A DNA stretch of 64,000 nt from Polynucleobacter acidiphobus. Lineage in GTDB: Bacteria > Pseudomonadota > Gammaproteobacteria > Burkholderiales > Burkholderiaceae. The first letter of the stretch is position 1. Every line of letters begins with the position of its first letter. Below are positions 44,343-53,544 of this stretch, piece by piece. The position numbers were made by a program, and so were the translations under genes. The notes beneath the pieces are model-generated. The model ran no database searches and was not told where the DNA came from. It was given only the letters and a program-made list of their open reading frames with translations. The stretch spans positions 1,706,889 to 1,770,888 of the forward strand of contig NZ_CP023277.1 of assembly GCF_003065385.1 (NCBI RefSeq), in the 5' to 3' direction.

Positions 44343-45728
44343 TTATTTTGAATAAGCGGTCTCGCCGTGCGATACGAGATCGAGACCCTCACGCTCTTGA
44401 TCTTCGTTCACACGTAAACCAATTACGATATCCACAATCTTGTACGCAATTACAGACACAATTGCGCACCAGACGATGGTGATGCCAACACCTTCGGCCT
44501 GGATCAATACTTGGCTGGCGATTGAGAAATCATCATCACCCGTTCCACCAAGACTTGGGGCTGTGAACACACCGGTTAGGATCGCACCGATGATGCCACC
44601 AACACCGTGAACGCCGAACACATCCAAAGAGTCATCCGCACCGAGCATTTTCTTTAAGCCGCTTACTGCCCAGAAACATACGAAACCGCAAACCAGTCCA
44701 ATCACAATTGCGCCCATTGGACCGACTGTGCCGCAAGCTGGAGTGATACCAACCAATCCTGCAATCGCACCAGATGCTGCACCTAACATCGAGGCCTTAC
44801 CTCTAAACATAGTCTCAGCGATATTCCAAGCCAAGACTGCAGCAGCAGGCGCAAGCAAGGTATTAATGAAGGGCAATGTTGCCGTTGCATTTGCTTCTAA
44901 GTTCGAACCGGCATTGAATCCAAACCAGCCCACCCAGAGGAGTGATGCGCCAACCATGGTTAGGGTCAAGCTATGAGGCGTCATTGCATCTTTGCCATAA
45001 CCAATGCGCTTACCAATCATGTAGGCACCAATTAAACCAGCGATACCTGCATTGATATGCACCACGGTGCCGCCAGCAAAGTCGAGATCGCCCTTACCAA
45101 GCAGATAGCCTCCTGGGCCCCAAACCATGTGAGCGATTGGGAGGTAGGCGAAGGTGAACCAGATTGCACAGAACAAAAGCACTGCTGCAAATTTCATTCT
45201 CTCAGCAAACGAGCCAACAATCAGACAGGCAGTAATGCCGGCAAAGGTTGCCTGAAAAGCAATAAAAATTAATTCAGGGATCTTAGAGGTGTCGGTAAAG
45301 GTATCCGATAAGGACTCGATCGTAACGCCCGATAAAAAGAGCTTACTAAAGTCACCAATAAATAACCCTTCGCCACCAAATGCCAAGGAGTATCCATAAA
45401 TCACCCACAAAATAGCAATCAATGAAAACACTGTCATGACCTGCATCAAGACCGAGAGCATGTTTTTACTGCGGACCAAGCCACCATAAAACAAGGCCAA
45501 GCCTGGAACAACCATCATGATGACCAAGATGGTACTTAACATCATCCAAGCAATATCTGCTTTTTCAACAGTCGCTTTTACTTCTGGAGCAGCGGCTGCA
45601 GCAGTAGCAGCGGCAGCAGCGATTGGCTCAGGAGCAGCCAAAGCAGCAGACGTTGCCACTACACCAGTGACGCCAATGGCTAGTGCCACTGCGCCACTCG
45701 TTAGGACTTTTTTTATCCAATTCAACAT
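44343..45728 (-). CDS. amtB: Ammonium transporter
   Basis: Trimeric inner-membrane ammonium channel controlled by GlnK. The 461-aa protein has an N-terminal signal-like segment, then a periplasmic Ala-rich stretch of about 25 residues, then eleven hydrophobic segments with DIAWMMLSTILVIMMVVPGLALF, GGLVRSKNML and the pore histidines in GGTVVHINAG and FGVHGVGGIIGAI. The ATG at 45728 has AAGGGG upstream; an in-frame ATG at 45869 would run through most of glnK and is rejected. Third gene of the sigma-54 nitrogen operon. Confidence 0.96.
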   Translation of the reverse strand: MLNWIKKVLTSGAVALAIGVTGVVATSAALAAPEPIAAAAATAAAAAPEVKATVEKADIAWMMLSTILVIMMVVPGLALFYGGLVRSKNMLSVLMQVMTVFSLIAILWVIYGYSLAFGGEGLFIGDFSKLFLSGVTIESLSDTFTDTSKIPELIFIAFQATFAGITACLIVGSFAERMKFAAVLLFCAIWFTFAYLPIAHMVWGPGGYLLGKGDLDFAGGTVVHINAGIAGLIGAYMIGKRIGYGKDAMTPHSLTLTMVGASLLWVGWFGFNAGSNLEANATATLPFINTLLAPAAAVLAWNIAETMFRGKASMLGAASGAIAGLVGITPACGTVGPMGAIVIGLVCGFVCFWAVSGLKKMLGADDSLDVFGVHGVGGIIGAILTGVFTAPSLGGTGDDDFSIASQVLIQAEGVGITIVWCAIVSVIAYKIVDIVIGLRVNEDQEREGLDLVSHGETAYSK

Positions 45729-45738
45729 GTTTAACCCC

Positions 45739-46086
<348 letters not shown>

Positions 46087-46103
46087 CTAGATAGTGAGAA
46101 GAA

Positions 46104-46937
46104 TTAGAAGGTTTTGGTGAGAGAGACAAGTGCCCCGGCTCTTCCAAGATTTTTTTGTGGCAATCCTGAAGATGCTGGTGTTGCATATGAGTATGCGCCG
46201 TTATATGTAGCAGCATTCGTTCCCACATATGCTATGGCCGCTGATAAACCACCTCCAAAATCTTTGGTAAAACCAAGTTTCCAATCTGTGTAGGAATAAA
46301 GAGTGCTATTTGAGACAGTAGCGCCATTAGCAGTTCCAGCAATATATTGATACCCAATGTGACCGTTTGCAGTGATTCCCCATATGCCGGTGTCATAGTT
46401 GACGGTTAAGTCAGGGTAATAAGAACCTGAACTATTTGCATTTCCGAAGGCATTAGTTACCGCATAAGAGAACTTAACAAATCCCGCAACAGGACCTAGC
46501 GTAAAGTTTTGAGCGGCATAAATTTCGGTTGTATTTGGGCTCACAATAGAAGTGAAGGCGCCAGAAGTTGGATAGTAATATTGCAAGACGCCAATATCAG
46601 ATGCAAATCCTTTCGCAATTAACTCCTTTTTAAATCCTCCATAGAAATTCATTTCCAATGGTGCGCTGACTCCGGGCTGTCCATCACTAATCCAAGAGAT
46701 ATTTGAGTTCCAGTTTCCGACGTAGACGCCGCTTTCATGAGCATAATCAAAGCCTCCTTGAATGGCTGGCTTAAAGTTAGTTTGACTAATTCCACGGAAG
46801 CGATAGTCATTAACGAGCGTTACGTTTGCAGTAATGGGGCTGGTCTCTGGAGCAGGTGCTGGTGCCGATTGGGCCATTGCGCCGCCAGCCAATGCAGAGA
46901 TCGCTAGAGCCAATGTTGTTTTCTTAAAAGTGTTCAT
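46104..46937 (-). CDS. TorF-family putative porin
   Basis: A 277-aa outer-membrane beta-barrel candidate with signal peptide ending GGAMA|QS at residue 22, followed by alternating hydrophobic/polar strands (LVNDYRFRGISQTNFKPAIQ) and a C-terminal Phe (SLTKTF) typical of barrel proteins. This family often precedes glnK-amtB in betaproteobacteria, suggesting a role in passage of nitrogen compounds. GGGAG ribosome-binding site. The first gene after the sigma-54 promoter. Confidence 0.85.
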   Translation of the reverse strand: MNTFKKTTLALAISALAGGAMAQSAPAPAPETSPITANVTLVNDYRFRGISQTNFKPAIQGGFDYAHESGVYVGNWNSNISWISDGQPGVSAPLEMNFYGGFKKELIAKGFASDIGVLQYYYPTSGAFTSIVSPNTTEIYAAQNFTLGPVAGFVKFSYAVTNAFGNANSSGSYYPDLTVNYDTGIWGITANGHIGYQYIAGTANGATVSNSTLYSYTDWKLGFTKDFGGGLSAAIAYVGTNAATYNGAYSYATPASSGLPQKNLGRAGALVSLTKTF

Positions 46938-46985
46938 AAATACTCCCTTCTGGTTGAATGAAAAAATGCACTACACATTTATTCA

Positions 46986-47002
46986 TGCAATAAGCGTGCC
47001 AG
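46986..47002 (-). promoter_or_regulatory. Sigma-54 promoter of the porin-glnK-amtB operon
   Basis: On the minus strand CTGGCACGCTTATTGCA, an exact match to the sigma-54 consensus (TGGCAC-N5-TTGCA) with GG and GC spaced correctly. Predicted start about 12 bases downstream, giving a leader of some 35-40 bases before the porin ATG. Confidence 0.92.
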
Positions 47003-47107
47003 CTTCTTGAATATTGTTTTAAATCAAATACTTAGTAGATTTTTTGGCTTTGGATTTGACTTTATTCGGGCTTAATTTGGTGAGTATTTGGGTTTTTTAT
47101 GGGATTT

Positions 47108-47124
47108 TGCACCAAATGAATGCA
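47108..47124. promoter_or_regulatory. NtrC-like upstream site A
   Basis: TGCACC-AAATG-AATGCA, 12 of 17 positions matching the strong E. coli glnA NtrC site and keeping its spacing. It lies about 110-120 bases upstream of the sigma-54 element, the usual enhancer distance. Confidence 0.6.
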
Positions 47125-47142
47125 TCATTTGGGGTCATTTTG

Positions 47143-47159
47143 TGCACCACCTTTGGGCA
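47143..47159. promoter_or_regulatory. NtrC-like upstream site B
   Basis: TGCACC-ACCTT-TGGGCA, 13 of 17 positions matching the same reference site, 35 bases centre-to-centre from site A. It also lies just upstream of the ubiK -10, so NtrC bound here could affect ubiK. Confidence 0.6.
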
Positions 47160-47181
47160 TGCAAGGTCTTTGGGTTCGCCC

Positions 47182-47187
47182 TACAAT
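47182..47187 (+). promoter_or_regulatory. -10-like element TACAAT before ubiK
   Basis: TACAAT, then TCTTTT, then ATG at 47194. The 6-base spacing matches the leaderless pattern and supports this start over the upstream open frame beginning at 47044. Confidence 0.45.
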
Positions 47188-47193
47188 TCTTTT

Positions 47194-47451
47194 ATGCAAA
47201 AACCCAGTCAACTATTCGAGCAAATGCAGACCATTGCGGTCGATATGCAAAACAAGATCGGTGAGGTCATCCGCAACTCGCCCGCAAAAGACATTGAAAA
47301 AAATATCCGAGCCATGATGACCCAAGGTTTTCAGCGCATGGATTTGGTTACACGCGAAGAGTTTGATATTCAGTCCAAGGTCTTGACCAAGACTCGTGAG
47401 AAATTGGAAGCGCTTGAAGCAAAAGTAGCTGCTCTTGAAAACAAGTCGTAA
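47194..47451 (+). CDS. ubiK: Ubiquinone biosynthesis accessory factor UbiK (BMFP family)
   Basis: Small accessory factor of the aerobic ubiquinone-synthesis complex, belonging to the membrane-fusogenic BMFP family. The 85-aa protein has a helical N-terminus (PSQLFEQMQTIAVDMQ) and a C-terminal coiled coil (LTKTREKLEALEAKVAALE). Starting at 47194 removes 50 residues of low-quality upstream translation that covers the regulatory sites. Convergent with the MFS gene. Confidence 0.9.
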   Translation: MQKPSQLFEQMQTIAVDMQNKIGEVIRNSPAKDIEKNIRAMMTQGFQRMDLVTREEFDIQSKVLTKTREKLEALEAKVAALENKS

Positions 47452-47469
47452 TCAATAAGTTATAACTGC

Positions 47470-48813
47470 TTAAATCTTTATAGCTTCATCTGTAGCTTCA
47501 TCATCTCGAAAGAAAGTAGCTGGAAAATATTTGGGTGCGATCAAGAACCAAATAAAGCCAGCAATCTGCACCACTAGAAATACCGCAAGTGCTAAATCAT
47601 AAGCACTGGTTTTGTTCCAACCCAAGGCAATGCCTAAATCCAATAAGTGGCCAATACCCCATTGCACAATAAAGGCACCGATAAAGAGTGTTAAGTTGTA
47701 GGTGGTGCTAACTCTTCCCGAATAGTGCTTCGGAAAATACAAAACAATAATACTCTGCGCCAACACAAACGAGGCGCACGTAATAGCAAATAAATACCAC
47801 CAGATCCATACCAAGGGCGTTTGCCAAAAATACGCACAGGCTTGCATGATCATCGATGCCCCTACCATCCAGGTCATGTAACGCATGGTATCAACTCCGC
47901 GCTTGGCTAACTTTGGCAAGATCCATGCGTTAAAGAGATAGGCAAAGAGGAGAACGGTATTAAAACCAAAAACGATTTGTGCGGCAGTACTGGGGTGATA
48001 CTCCATCACCTCAATGAGCCAAGGACCAAACCATAAGGTTTGTATCGCAATAAATCCACCATAACAAAATGTGCCCAGTGGCAGGATCCGCCAGAAAAAT
48101 GGATTGGTCAAAATCGGCTGATAACTTTGCCACGATAAATTCGCTTGTGCACTGGGTACTTCGTGATTTGTGTGCTGACGTTGCTGATGTTGTTTTCGCA
48201 CCGGCAAACCAAAGTACAGAATCAGGATTGCCAGAAATGACAAGCCAGCAAGTACCAGAAAGACTCCGCGCCAACCGATATAAGGCGTGACCAGATGAAC
48301 TGGCCATGTGCTTGCTAGGGCACCACTGGTACCAAACACCAACATGGCTGAAGCTAATTGTCCTTGTTGAGAGGGCGCGTACCAAGCCCTAAAGCCTGAG
48401 AATGCAGCCATGAGACATGCAGATACCCCCATTCCAATTAAGACGCGTGCGATGACGAGCGTGTTGAAGTTCTCGGCTAAGGCAAACATAATGGCGCCAA
48501 TCACCGCAAGGGTCATCACCCATGTTTCAGTAATGCGCGGGCCAAAGCGATCAAGCGCTAAACCCAAGGGAATTTGGGTCATTCCAAAACCAACAAAATA
48601 AGCTGATGACAAAAGCCCTAGATCGGCATTGCTAATTTGCAGATCACGCACAAGATCAGGAGCGATCACCACATTAATCGTGCGAAATGCATACGACATG
48701 AAGTAGGCCATGGCAAAGCACAAGAAAATCCGTAATGCAAACCCGCCCTCAAGGGGTAGCTTTAGATGATCATTGGGTCTGCCATACCAATGGGAATAAT
48801 GCGTCCGACTCAT
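47470..48813 (-). CDS. Major facilitator superfamily transporter
   Basis: A 447-aa inner-membrane carrier with 12 predicted helices and the MFS motifs DRFGPRITETWVM (loop 2-3) and FRTINVVIAPDLV (helix 1). The opening resembles anion/nitrate or aromatic-acid carriers in general form, but no substrate signature is recognised. It follows the orphan lipoprotein gene by 7 bases and may be co-transcribed with the lipA group. Confidence 0.85.
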   Translation of the reverse strand: MSRTHYSHWYGRPNDHLKLPLEGGFALRIFLCFAMAYFMSYAFRTINVVIAPDLVRDLQISNADLGLLSSAYFVGFGMTQIPLGLALDRFGPRITETWVMTLAVIGAIMFALAENFNTLVIARVLIGMGVSACLMAAFSGFRAWYAPSQQGQLASAMLVFGTSGALASTWPVHLVTPYIGWRGVFLVLAGLSFLAILILYFGLPVRKQHQQRQHTNHEVPSAQANLSWQSYQPILTNPFFWRILPLGTFCYGGFIAIQTLWFGPWLIEVMEYHPSTAAQIVFGFNTVLLFAYLFNAWILPKLAKRGVDTMRYMTWMVGASMIMQACAYFWQTPLVWIWWYLFAITCASFVLAQSIIVLYFPKHYSGRVSTTYNLTLFIGAFIVQWGIGHLLDLGIALGWNKTSAYDLALAVFLVVQIAGFIWFLIAPKYFPATFFRDDEATDEAIKI

Positions 48814-48820
48814 TTAGTGC

Positions 48821-49405
48821 TTAGTTTGGTCGAAACTCATCAAAAAATATAGTGATGTTCTCTTGATTAAGGAGGGGCTCTAATTGGCTTTGCTGCCCCG
48901 TCCGAATGACGCTGATTTGATAAAGGTTCACAGAGTCATTTGTTGCTGGTCTAATGAGCCACCGCACCCGCATCACCTTTTTGTTTTCAGGAAGACCTAA
49001 ATAATAGTCTTGCGTGACTTGTTTAGCTTGACCCGCTGGGCCAATTCGGCTGATAGCATCTTTAACCAGATTAAATTGGGTTGTGTTTGCCTGTCGAAGC
49101 AGGGTATTTTTTAACATCTGCTCAACCTGTGTGACCTGACTCGCAATCGTGGCTGGGATTTGTGTGGTCATCACCGCAAATACATCCTCATCGACTTTGC
49201 CGAACTCCAGAGTTTGCTTTAGAGACGTTGTTTGATAGGTAATGTCGCGCTCAATTAGTTGGGGCTTACTCGGAAACATCACCGAATAGCCCTGAGCATC
49301 GTTTTTAATGGTACGCCAATCAAATTGAGGGCTACACGCTACGATGAGAGTACAAAGGGTAGCTAGCCCAAATATGCGTATTGCCCTATACAACGCCAGC
49401 CTCAT
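48821..49405 (-). CDS. Uncharacterised lipoprotein
   Basis: A 194-aa protein with a lipoprotein signal (lipobox IVAC, Cys24, followed by SPQFDW). The mature part has no recognised domain; it reads as an alternating alpha/beta secreted domain with phrases such as [19 protein letters not shown], which recall small stress-type lipoproteins. The ATG at 49405 sits inside the end of lipA (20-base overlap); a longer frame to 49588 would overlap lipA by 200 bases and is rejected. Function unknown. Confidence 0.75.
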   Translation of the reverse strand: MRLALYRAIRIFGLATLCTLIVACSPQFDWRTIKNDAQGYSVMFPSKPQLIERDITYQTTSLKQTLEFGKVDEDVFAVMTTQIPATIASQVTQVEQMLKNTLLRQANTTQFNLVKDAISRIGPAGQAKQVTQDYYLGLPENKKVMRVRWLIRPATNDSVNLYQISVIRTGQQSQLEPLLNQENITIFFDEFRPN

Positions 49406-50357
49406 GGGCTTGTTGATCAGCGTGATAACTTGAGCGCACCATCGCACCAACCGCTGCATGGCTAAAGCCCATCGCATACGCTTTTTGCTCAAACTCTTTA
49501 AATGTATCTGGGTGTACATACCGCAATACTGGTAAATGGTGATTCGAGGGAGCAAGGTACTGACCAATCGTGAGCATATCAATATCATGTGCGCGCATAT
49601 CCTGCATCACCTCCAAAATCTCCTCATCGGTCTCGCCCAATCCAACCATCAAACCGCTCTTGGTTGGTATCTTTGGAAAGCGTGCTTTGAAGTCTTTCAA
49701 TAGCTTCAATGAGTGTGAATAGTCTGACCCTGGTCTGGCTTGCTTATATAAGCGCGGTACGGTTTCTAGGTTATGGTTCATGACATCAGGCAAGCCTTGT
49801 GGATCGCTAGCAAATATATCGAGAGCCTTCTCAAGTCGTCCCCGAAAATCAGGCACTAAGACCTCAACACGAGTTGACGGTGAAAGCTCTTTGGTTCGTC
49901 GGATGCAATCGACAAAATGCTGTGCGCCGCCATCACGCAGATCATCACGATCAACGCTTGTAATCACCACATAGGAAAGTTTAAGTGCGGCTATTGTCTT
50001 TGCGAGATTAATCGGCTCTTGTGCATCTAAGGGGTCAGGTCTACCATGCCCTACATCACAAAACGGACAGCGTCGCGTACATTTATCGCCCATGATCATA
50101 AAGGTGGCTGTGCCTTTACCAAAACACTCACCAATATTAGGACAGCTTGCCTCTTCACATACAGTGACCAACTGGTTCTCACGCAAAATCTGCTTAATCT
50201 CATTAAAGCGCGAACTACTCGACGCGGCTTTGACCCGAATCCAGTCCGGCTTTTTTAAGGTCTCGGCTAGAGGCACGATCTTAATTGGAATCCGCGCAGT
50301 CTTGTCTGCCGATTTTTGTTTTTGCAGGGGATCGTATTCTTTTTTTAGATCGCTCAT
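49386..50357 (-). CDS. lipA: Lipoyl synthase
   Basis: Radical-SAM enzyme that inserts two sulfurs into octanoyl groups. The 323-aa protein has the auxiliary cluster motif [12 protein letters not shown], the radical-SAM motif [13 protein letters not shown] and the C-terminal [11 protein letters not shown]. The ATG at 50357 overlaps the lipB stop (TGATG), preferred over the TTG immediately before. Paired with lipB, which makes its substrate. Confidence 0.97.
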   Translation of the reverse strand: MSDLKKEYDPLQKQKSADKTARIPIKIVPLAETLKKPDWIRVKAASSSSRFNEIKQILRENQLVTVCEEASCPNIGECFGKGTATFMIMGDKCTRRCPFCDVGHGRPDPLDAQEPINLAKTIAALKLSYVVITSVDRDDLRDGGAQHFVDCIRRTKELSPSTRVEVLVPDFRGRLEKALDIFASDPQGLPDVMNHNLETVPRLYKQARPGSDYSHSLKLLKDFKARFPKIPTKSGLMVGLGETDEEILEVMQDMRAHDIDMLTIGQYLAPSNHHLPVLRYVHPDTFKEFEQKAYAMGFSHAAVGAMVRSSYHADQQAHEAGVV

Positions 50358-51016
50358 CAAACAGGTTCCAATTGCAACTGCTGTTGTAGGTGATTCAGTA
50401 AATTTCCTGCAACGGTATCGATATTCTCGCTGATTCCAAGCGACTTGAGGTCAATCGTTTTTAAGCCCTCATAGCCACAAGGGTGGATTGCCTCAAAGGG
50501 TGATAAGTCCATATCAATATTCAGTGCTAAACCGTGGTAACTGCATTGTTTGGTAATTTTAAGCCCCAAGGCTGCAATCTTGGCACCCCAAAGGGACGGT
50601 GATACCTGAGGCTGCTCACTAAGATAAATGCCAGGAGCACCGGATTTACGCTCAGTGATTACCTTGTAATCAATGAGGGTCTGGATAAGCGCTTCCTCAA
50701 TGCGCGAAACCAGCTCTTTGACAAAGAGCTTCTTACGCTTAAGATCAAGTAATAAATAAATCACGATTTGGCCTGGCCCGTGATAGGTAATCTCACCGCC
50801 ACGATCAACTGCAATAAGAGGAATAGAATCAATCGGAGTATGTAAATTACTTGGCTCTCCAGCCAATCCCAAGGTAAAGACCGGAGGATGTTGCAAGACC
50901 CACACTTCATCAATCGTCGTCGCAGAGCGTTCTTGTGTAAACCGTTGCATGGCTTCAAAAGCTTCTTGGTATCCCACCAAGCCCAAGAATCGAATTTGTA
51001 CTGGGCTAGCCTGCAT
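50357..51016 (-). CDS. lipB: Octanoyl-ACP:protein octanoyltransferase
   Basis: Transfers octanoyl groups from ACP to lipoyl domains. The 219-aa protein has [18 protein letters not shown], the active-site Lys region [13 protein letters not shown]...WGAKIAALG and the catalytic Cys in [14 protein letters not shown]. The DUF493 gene ends 9 bases upstream and lipA overlaps downstream, so all three are probably one operon. Confidence 0.96.
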   Translation of the reverse strand: MQASPVQIRFLGLVGYQEAFEAMQRFTQERSATTIDEVWVLQHPPVFTLGLAGEPSNLHTPIDSIPLIAVDRGGEITYHGPGQIVIYLLLDLKRKKLFVKELVSRIEEALIQTLIDYKVITERKSGAPGIYLSEQPQVSPSLWGAKIAALGLKITKQCSYHGLALNIDMDLSPFEAIHPCGYEGLKTIDLKSLGISENIDTVAGNLLNHLQQQLQLEPV

Positions 51017-51025
51017 AGCAACTCA

Positions 51026-51301
51026 CTAGAGTACGACGCTCACCAAGGGATGGGTGGATAGTGTTCGATAGATTTCATCGAGCTGCTCACGACTGGTTAC
51101 ATGCACTGTAATGGTTAGGCCGAGGTAATTACCATCACGTGATGGCCGCTCTTCAATGCTTGTCTCCTGAAAATTGGGATCGAATTGTTTTGCAATATGA
51201 ATCACTGCCGGTAAAAACTCGGGGGCTGCTTTACCCATTACCTTGATTGGAAAATCACATGGATACTGAATCAGGGACTCTGCGGGAGTATTGGTGTTCA
51301 T
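51026..51301 (-). CDS. DUF493/YbeD family protein
   Basis: A 91-aa ACT-like small protein (YPCDFPIKVMGKAAPEF ... YLGLTITVHVTSREQLDEIY), encoded next to lipB as in E. coli (ybeD-lipB-lipA). A regulatory role in lipoate metabolism has been proposed from this linkage but is not established. Its start overlaps the upstream hydrolase gene by 4 bases. Confidence 0.92.
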   Translation of the reverse strand: MNTNTPAESLIQYPCDFPIKVMGKAAPEFLPAVIHIAKQFDPNFQETSIEERPSRDGNYLGLTITVHVTSREQLDEIYRTLSTHPLVSVVL

Positions 51302-52017
51302 GATGATGTTCTCGGAAAGCCCAACCAGTTAGACAAAATAATATTGCGTATGCAGTGCAACTTGCGATGAAAAAAATGATCAGCTCCTGGTACCACATGC
51401 ACAGTTAATTCTTGAGGACGAGTCCAATCAAATACCGCACTCAACGGAATGGTCTCATCATTTTCCCCATGAATCACAATCGTATCAGCGGGAACACGTT
51501 CGGCCAACTCCCACTTGCCTGCTGCGCTACCCACCATGACAAAGCGCTCTACCGGTCGTCCAAGCTCAGCTAGTTTTTGAACCAAATGGGTGCCCACATA
51601 ACTACCAAATGAGAAGCCTGCTAGCACCAACGGCAATTGATTGACTTGGGTAATCCAAAGCTGCTCATTGGCATTTGGTAGACTTTGCGTCCAAGCTCCT
51701 GGGGTACGCATCCAATCACTAATGCAAATTAGATCGTCGAGCTCGCCACGCCCCTCATCATGCACGCCTTCCGATAAACCAACCCCCCGAAAATTGGGTC
51801 TCACGCATACATAATCCAACTGATTAAACGTTCTTGCTAAGGTCTGCACCACCTTGTTATCCATGGTGCCGCCGAGTAAGGGATGGGGGTGGGCAATCAA
51901 GGCCAATCCTCGCAACTCAGTATGGGGATTTTGTTTGAGGCTCTCTGGCAAATCAATCGAGAGCTGAATTTGGCCGACTGGGCCAGGAATCGTAATGGTT
52001 TGGGTCCGACTGTTCAT
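51298..52017 (-). CDS. Alpha/beta hydrolase
   Basis: A 239-aa cytoplasmic hydrolase-fold protein: oxyanion region LIAHPHPLLGGTMDNKVVQT, nucleophile elbow GFSFGSYVG with Ser, acid in IHGENDETIPL and His in GADHFFHRKL. It belongs to the small dienelactone-like/YsgA-type group common beside lipAB in Burkholderiales. Substrate not predicted. Confidence 0.85.
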   Translation of the reverse strand: MNSRTQTITIPGPVGQIQLSIDLPESLKQNPHTELRGLALIAHPHPLLGGTMDNKVVQTLARTFNQLDYVCVRPNFRGVGLSEGVHDEGRGELDDLICISDWMRTPGAWTQSLPNANEQLWITQVNQLPLVLAGFSFGSYVGTHLVQKLAELGRPVERFVMVGSAAGKWELAERVPADTIVIHGENDETIPLSAVFDWTRPQELTVHVVPGADHFFHRKLHCIRNIILSNWLGFPRTSS

Positions 52018-52036
52018 GCCATGCCTAATCGCTTAG

Positions 52037-52342
52037 TTAAATCATTAAACGTTCGACAGGTTTACCTTGCATCAAATGAGAGTCGATAATTTCTTCCACA
52101 TCTTCAGTATCGATCATGGAGTACCACACACCCTGGGGATAAACCACCATGACTGGGCCATTGGCACAATGATCTAAACAACCTGCTTTATTTACACGCA
52201 CCTTGCCTGCGCCGTTGAGTCCTAATTCCTTAACCCGTTTTTTAGTGAAATCAAATAAGGCTTGGGCATTGTGCCGAGCACAGCAATCATCGCCATTACT
52301 GCGCTCGTTTAAACAAAAGAATAGGTGGTATTGATAGCTCAT
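52037..52342 (-). CDS. Thioredoxin-like [2Fe-2S] ferredoxin
   Basis: A 101-aa protein of the thioredoxin-fold [2Fe-2S] family: cysteines in FFCLNERSNGDDCC and KAGCLDHCANGP. These ferredoxins occur beside alpha/beta hydrolase and lipoate genes in betaproteobacteria. It starts a run with the hydrolase (19-base gap). TATAAT lies 7 bases before its ATG. Confidence 0.9.
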   Translation of the reverse strand: MSYQYHLFFCLNERSNGDDCCARHNAQALFDFTKKRVKELGLNGAGKVRVNKAGCLDHCANGPVMVVYPQGVWYSMIDTEDVEEIIDSHLMQGKPVERLMI

Positions 52343-52349
52343 CCTAGAA

Positions 52350-52355
52350 ATTATA
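52350..52355 (-). promoter_or_regulatory. -10-like TATAAT before the [2Fe-2S] ferredoxin
   Basis: Consensus TATAAT on the minus strand, then TTCTAGG, then ATG at 52342: a 7-base spacing, predicting a leaderless transcript. Confidence 0.48.
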
Positions 52356-52381
52356 TCGGTGGATGTGGCTTCTGGCCGAAC

Positions 52382-53506
52382 TCACTGATTTGCCCGTCGG
52401 GCGAAATGAATCAGCCAAATGAATGCCACTGGCAGCCACAGCCAAGACAGCCATTGCATTAAATCATTGAGGTGGGCTAAACGGCTGTGATTCCATCGAG
52501 GCAGGCTAATAGTGAAGTAGGGATTATCTGGAAAATAGTTCACCAAAATCATAAGAGCAACTAAAGCGCTGATACAGGCAATGAGCCGAATGCTGGTTGA
52601 AAAGCGTATAAAAATGCTAGCTAGGAGACTGCTGAGCACCATCCCCCAAATTGCACCTGCACTTAACCACACAAAGCCAAACTCCGACCCAAACTGTAAG
52701 GATGTAAATAAGGATTTGATCGTGATCGTGATCGCTAATAATCCTGCAAGTATTGGTAGTTTAGGAATATTGTTACGTAGTGCCAAAGAGAAGAATAGGC
52801 AAACGCCAAACCAACTAAGGCCTGTTACTAAAGCCTCATAAATCGTGTGGTGCATTCCATCCAATCCCCAGCTTGCAATCGGATTGATGCCAAGACCCAA
52901 AAAGCCCATTCCCAACCATGCGCTTTGGGGATAAATTTGTGCGAACGGGAACAAAATAAATAGAGCAACACTTAACCAACGTGTGCCAAACCAGTAATCA
53001 AAGCGCTTACGCAGTGCTGTTCCAGATAACCAGTGTGGCCCTAAGGGTTGAGCCAACAGTGCCCCAATTAAGGCACCCATTAAATTAGCGATCCAATCAA
53101 TTTGTGTCGGTACTCGGGTGGGCAACCAACTTTGTGCACTCTCGATCGCGCCTGATAGAAGGGCGCTAAATACTAAGGCAATGGCAATTGCTCGAAATCC
53201 TTGCCAGCGAGGATAAAGAGCGAACACCAAAATAAAGCCCAAGGGAATGTATCCCAAGACATTGATCGTCACATCAAATAAGGTAATGTATTTAGGCAGG
53301 GGGCCCGACCACCACGCAAATGGATCTAAACCAAACTTCCAATCCACATTAAAAGGGTTTAAACATCCATAGCCAATGAGCAAGACATAAATGATTGCGA
53401 TTGCCCGAGCCAGCGGCATTGCCTGCAAAGGCCAATGAATACGCTGAGGCACTCTTGGCGTATCAGTGCGTTCTTGAGTAAGGTCTTTTTTGGCTTTGCC
53501 TGACAT
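52382..53506 (-). CDS. VanZ family membrane protein
   Basis: A 374-aa polytopic protein with a VanZ domain at about residues 25-165 (DVTINVLGYIPLGFILVFAL ... ESAQSWLPTRVPTQIDWIANLMG) and about six further helices. Function of such proteins is unknown beyond teicoplanin-resistance homology. The ATG at 53506 is preceded by a TAGAAT element; the longer open frame to 53590 overlaps divergent birA and is rejected. Confidence 0.82.
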   Translation of the reverse strand: MSGKAKKDLTQERTDTPRVPQRIHWPLQAMPLARAIAIIYVLLIGYGCLNPFNVDWKFGLDPFAWWSGPLPKYITLFDVTINVLGYIPLGFILVFALYPRWQGFRAIAIALVFSALLSGAIESAQSWLPTRVPTQIDWIANLMGALIGALLAQPLGPHWLSGTALRKRFDYWFGTRWLSVALFILFPFAQIYPQSAWLGMGFLGLGINPIASWGLDGMHHTIYEALVTGLSWFGVCLFFSLALRNNIPKLPILAGLLAITITIKSLFTSLQFGSEFGFVWLSAGAIWGMVLSSLLASIFIRFSTSIRLIACISALVALMILVNYFPDNPYFTISLPRWNHSRLAHLNDLMQWLSWLWLPVAFIWLIHFARRANQ

Positions 53507-53514
53507 AAGTACCC

Positions 53515-53520
53515 ATTCTA
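53515..53520 (-). promoter_or_regulatory. -10-like element TAGAAT before the VanZ gene
   Basis: Minus-strand TAGAAT ending 8 bases before the ATG at 53506, within a 38-base gap shared with the divergent birA. Confidence 0.4.
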
Positions 53521-53532
53521 TCGAGACCTTTC

Positions 53533-53538
53533 TACAAT
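53533..53538 (+). promoter_or_regulatory. -10-like element TACAAT before birA
   Basis: TACAAT, then AGACAA, then ATG at 53545: exact 6-base spacing. Confidence 0.45.
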
Positions 53539-53544
53539 AGACAA

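Noticed and set aside
45570..45660. GCA/GCG-rich low-complexity stretch resembling a short repeat
   Set aside because: It encodes the alanine-rich periplasmic N-terminus of AmtB in frame; a codon-level consequence, not a separate repeat element.
47044..47193. In-frame 50-residue upstream extension of ubiK
   Set aside because: The encoded residues do not match the family, and the segment contains NtrC-like sites and a -10 placed 6 bases before ATG 47194.
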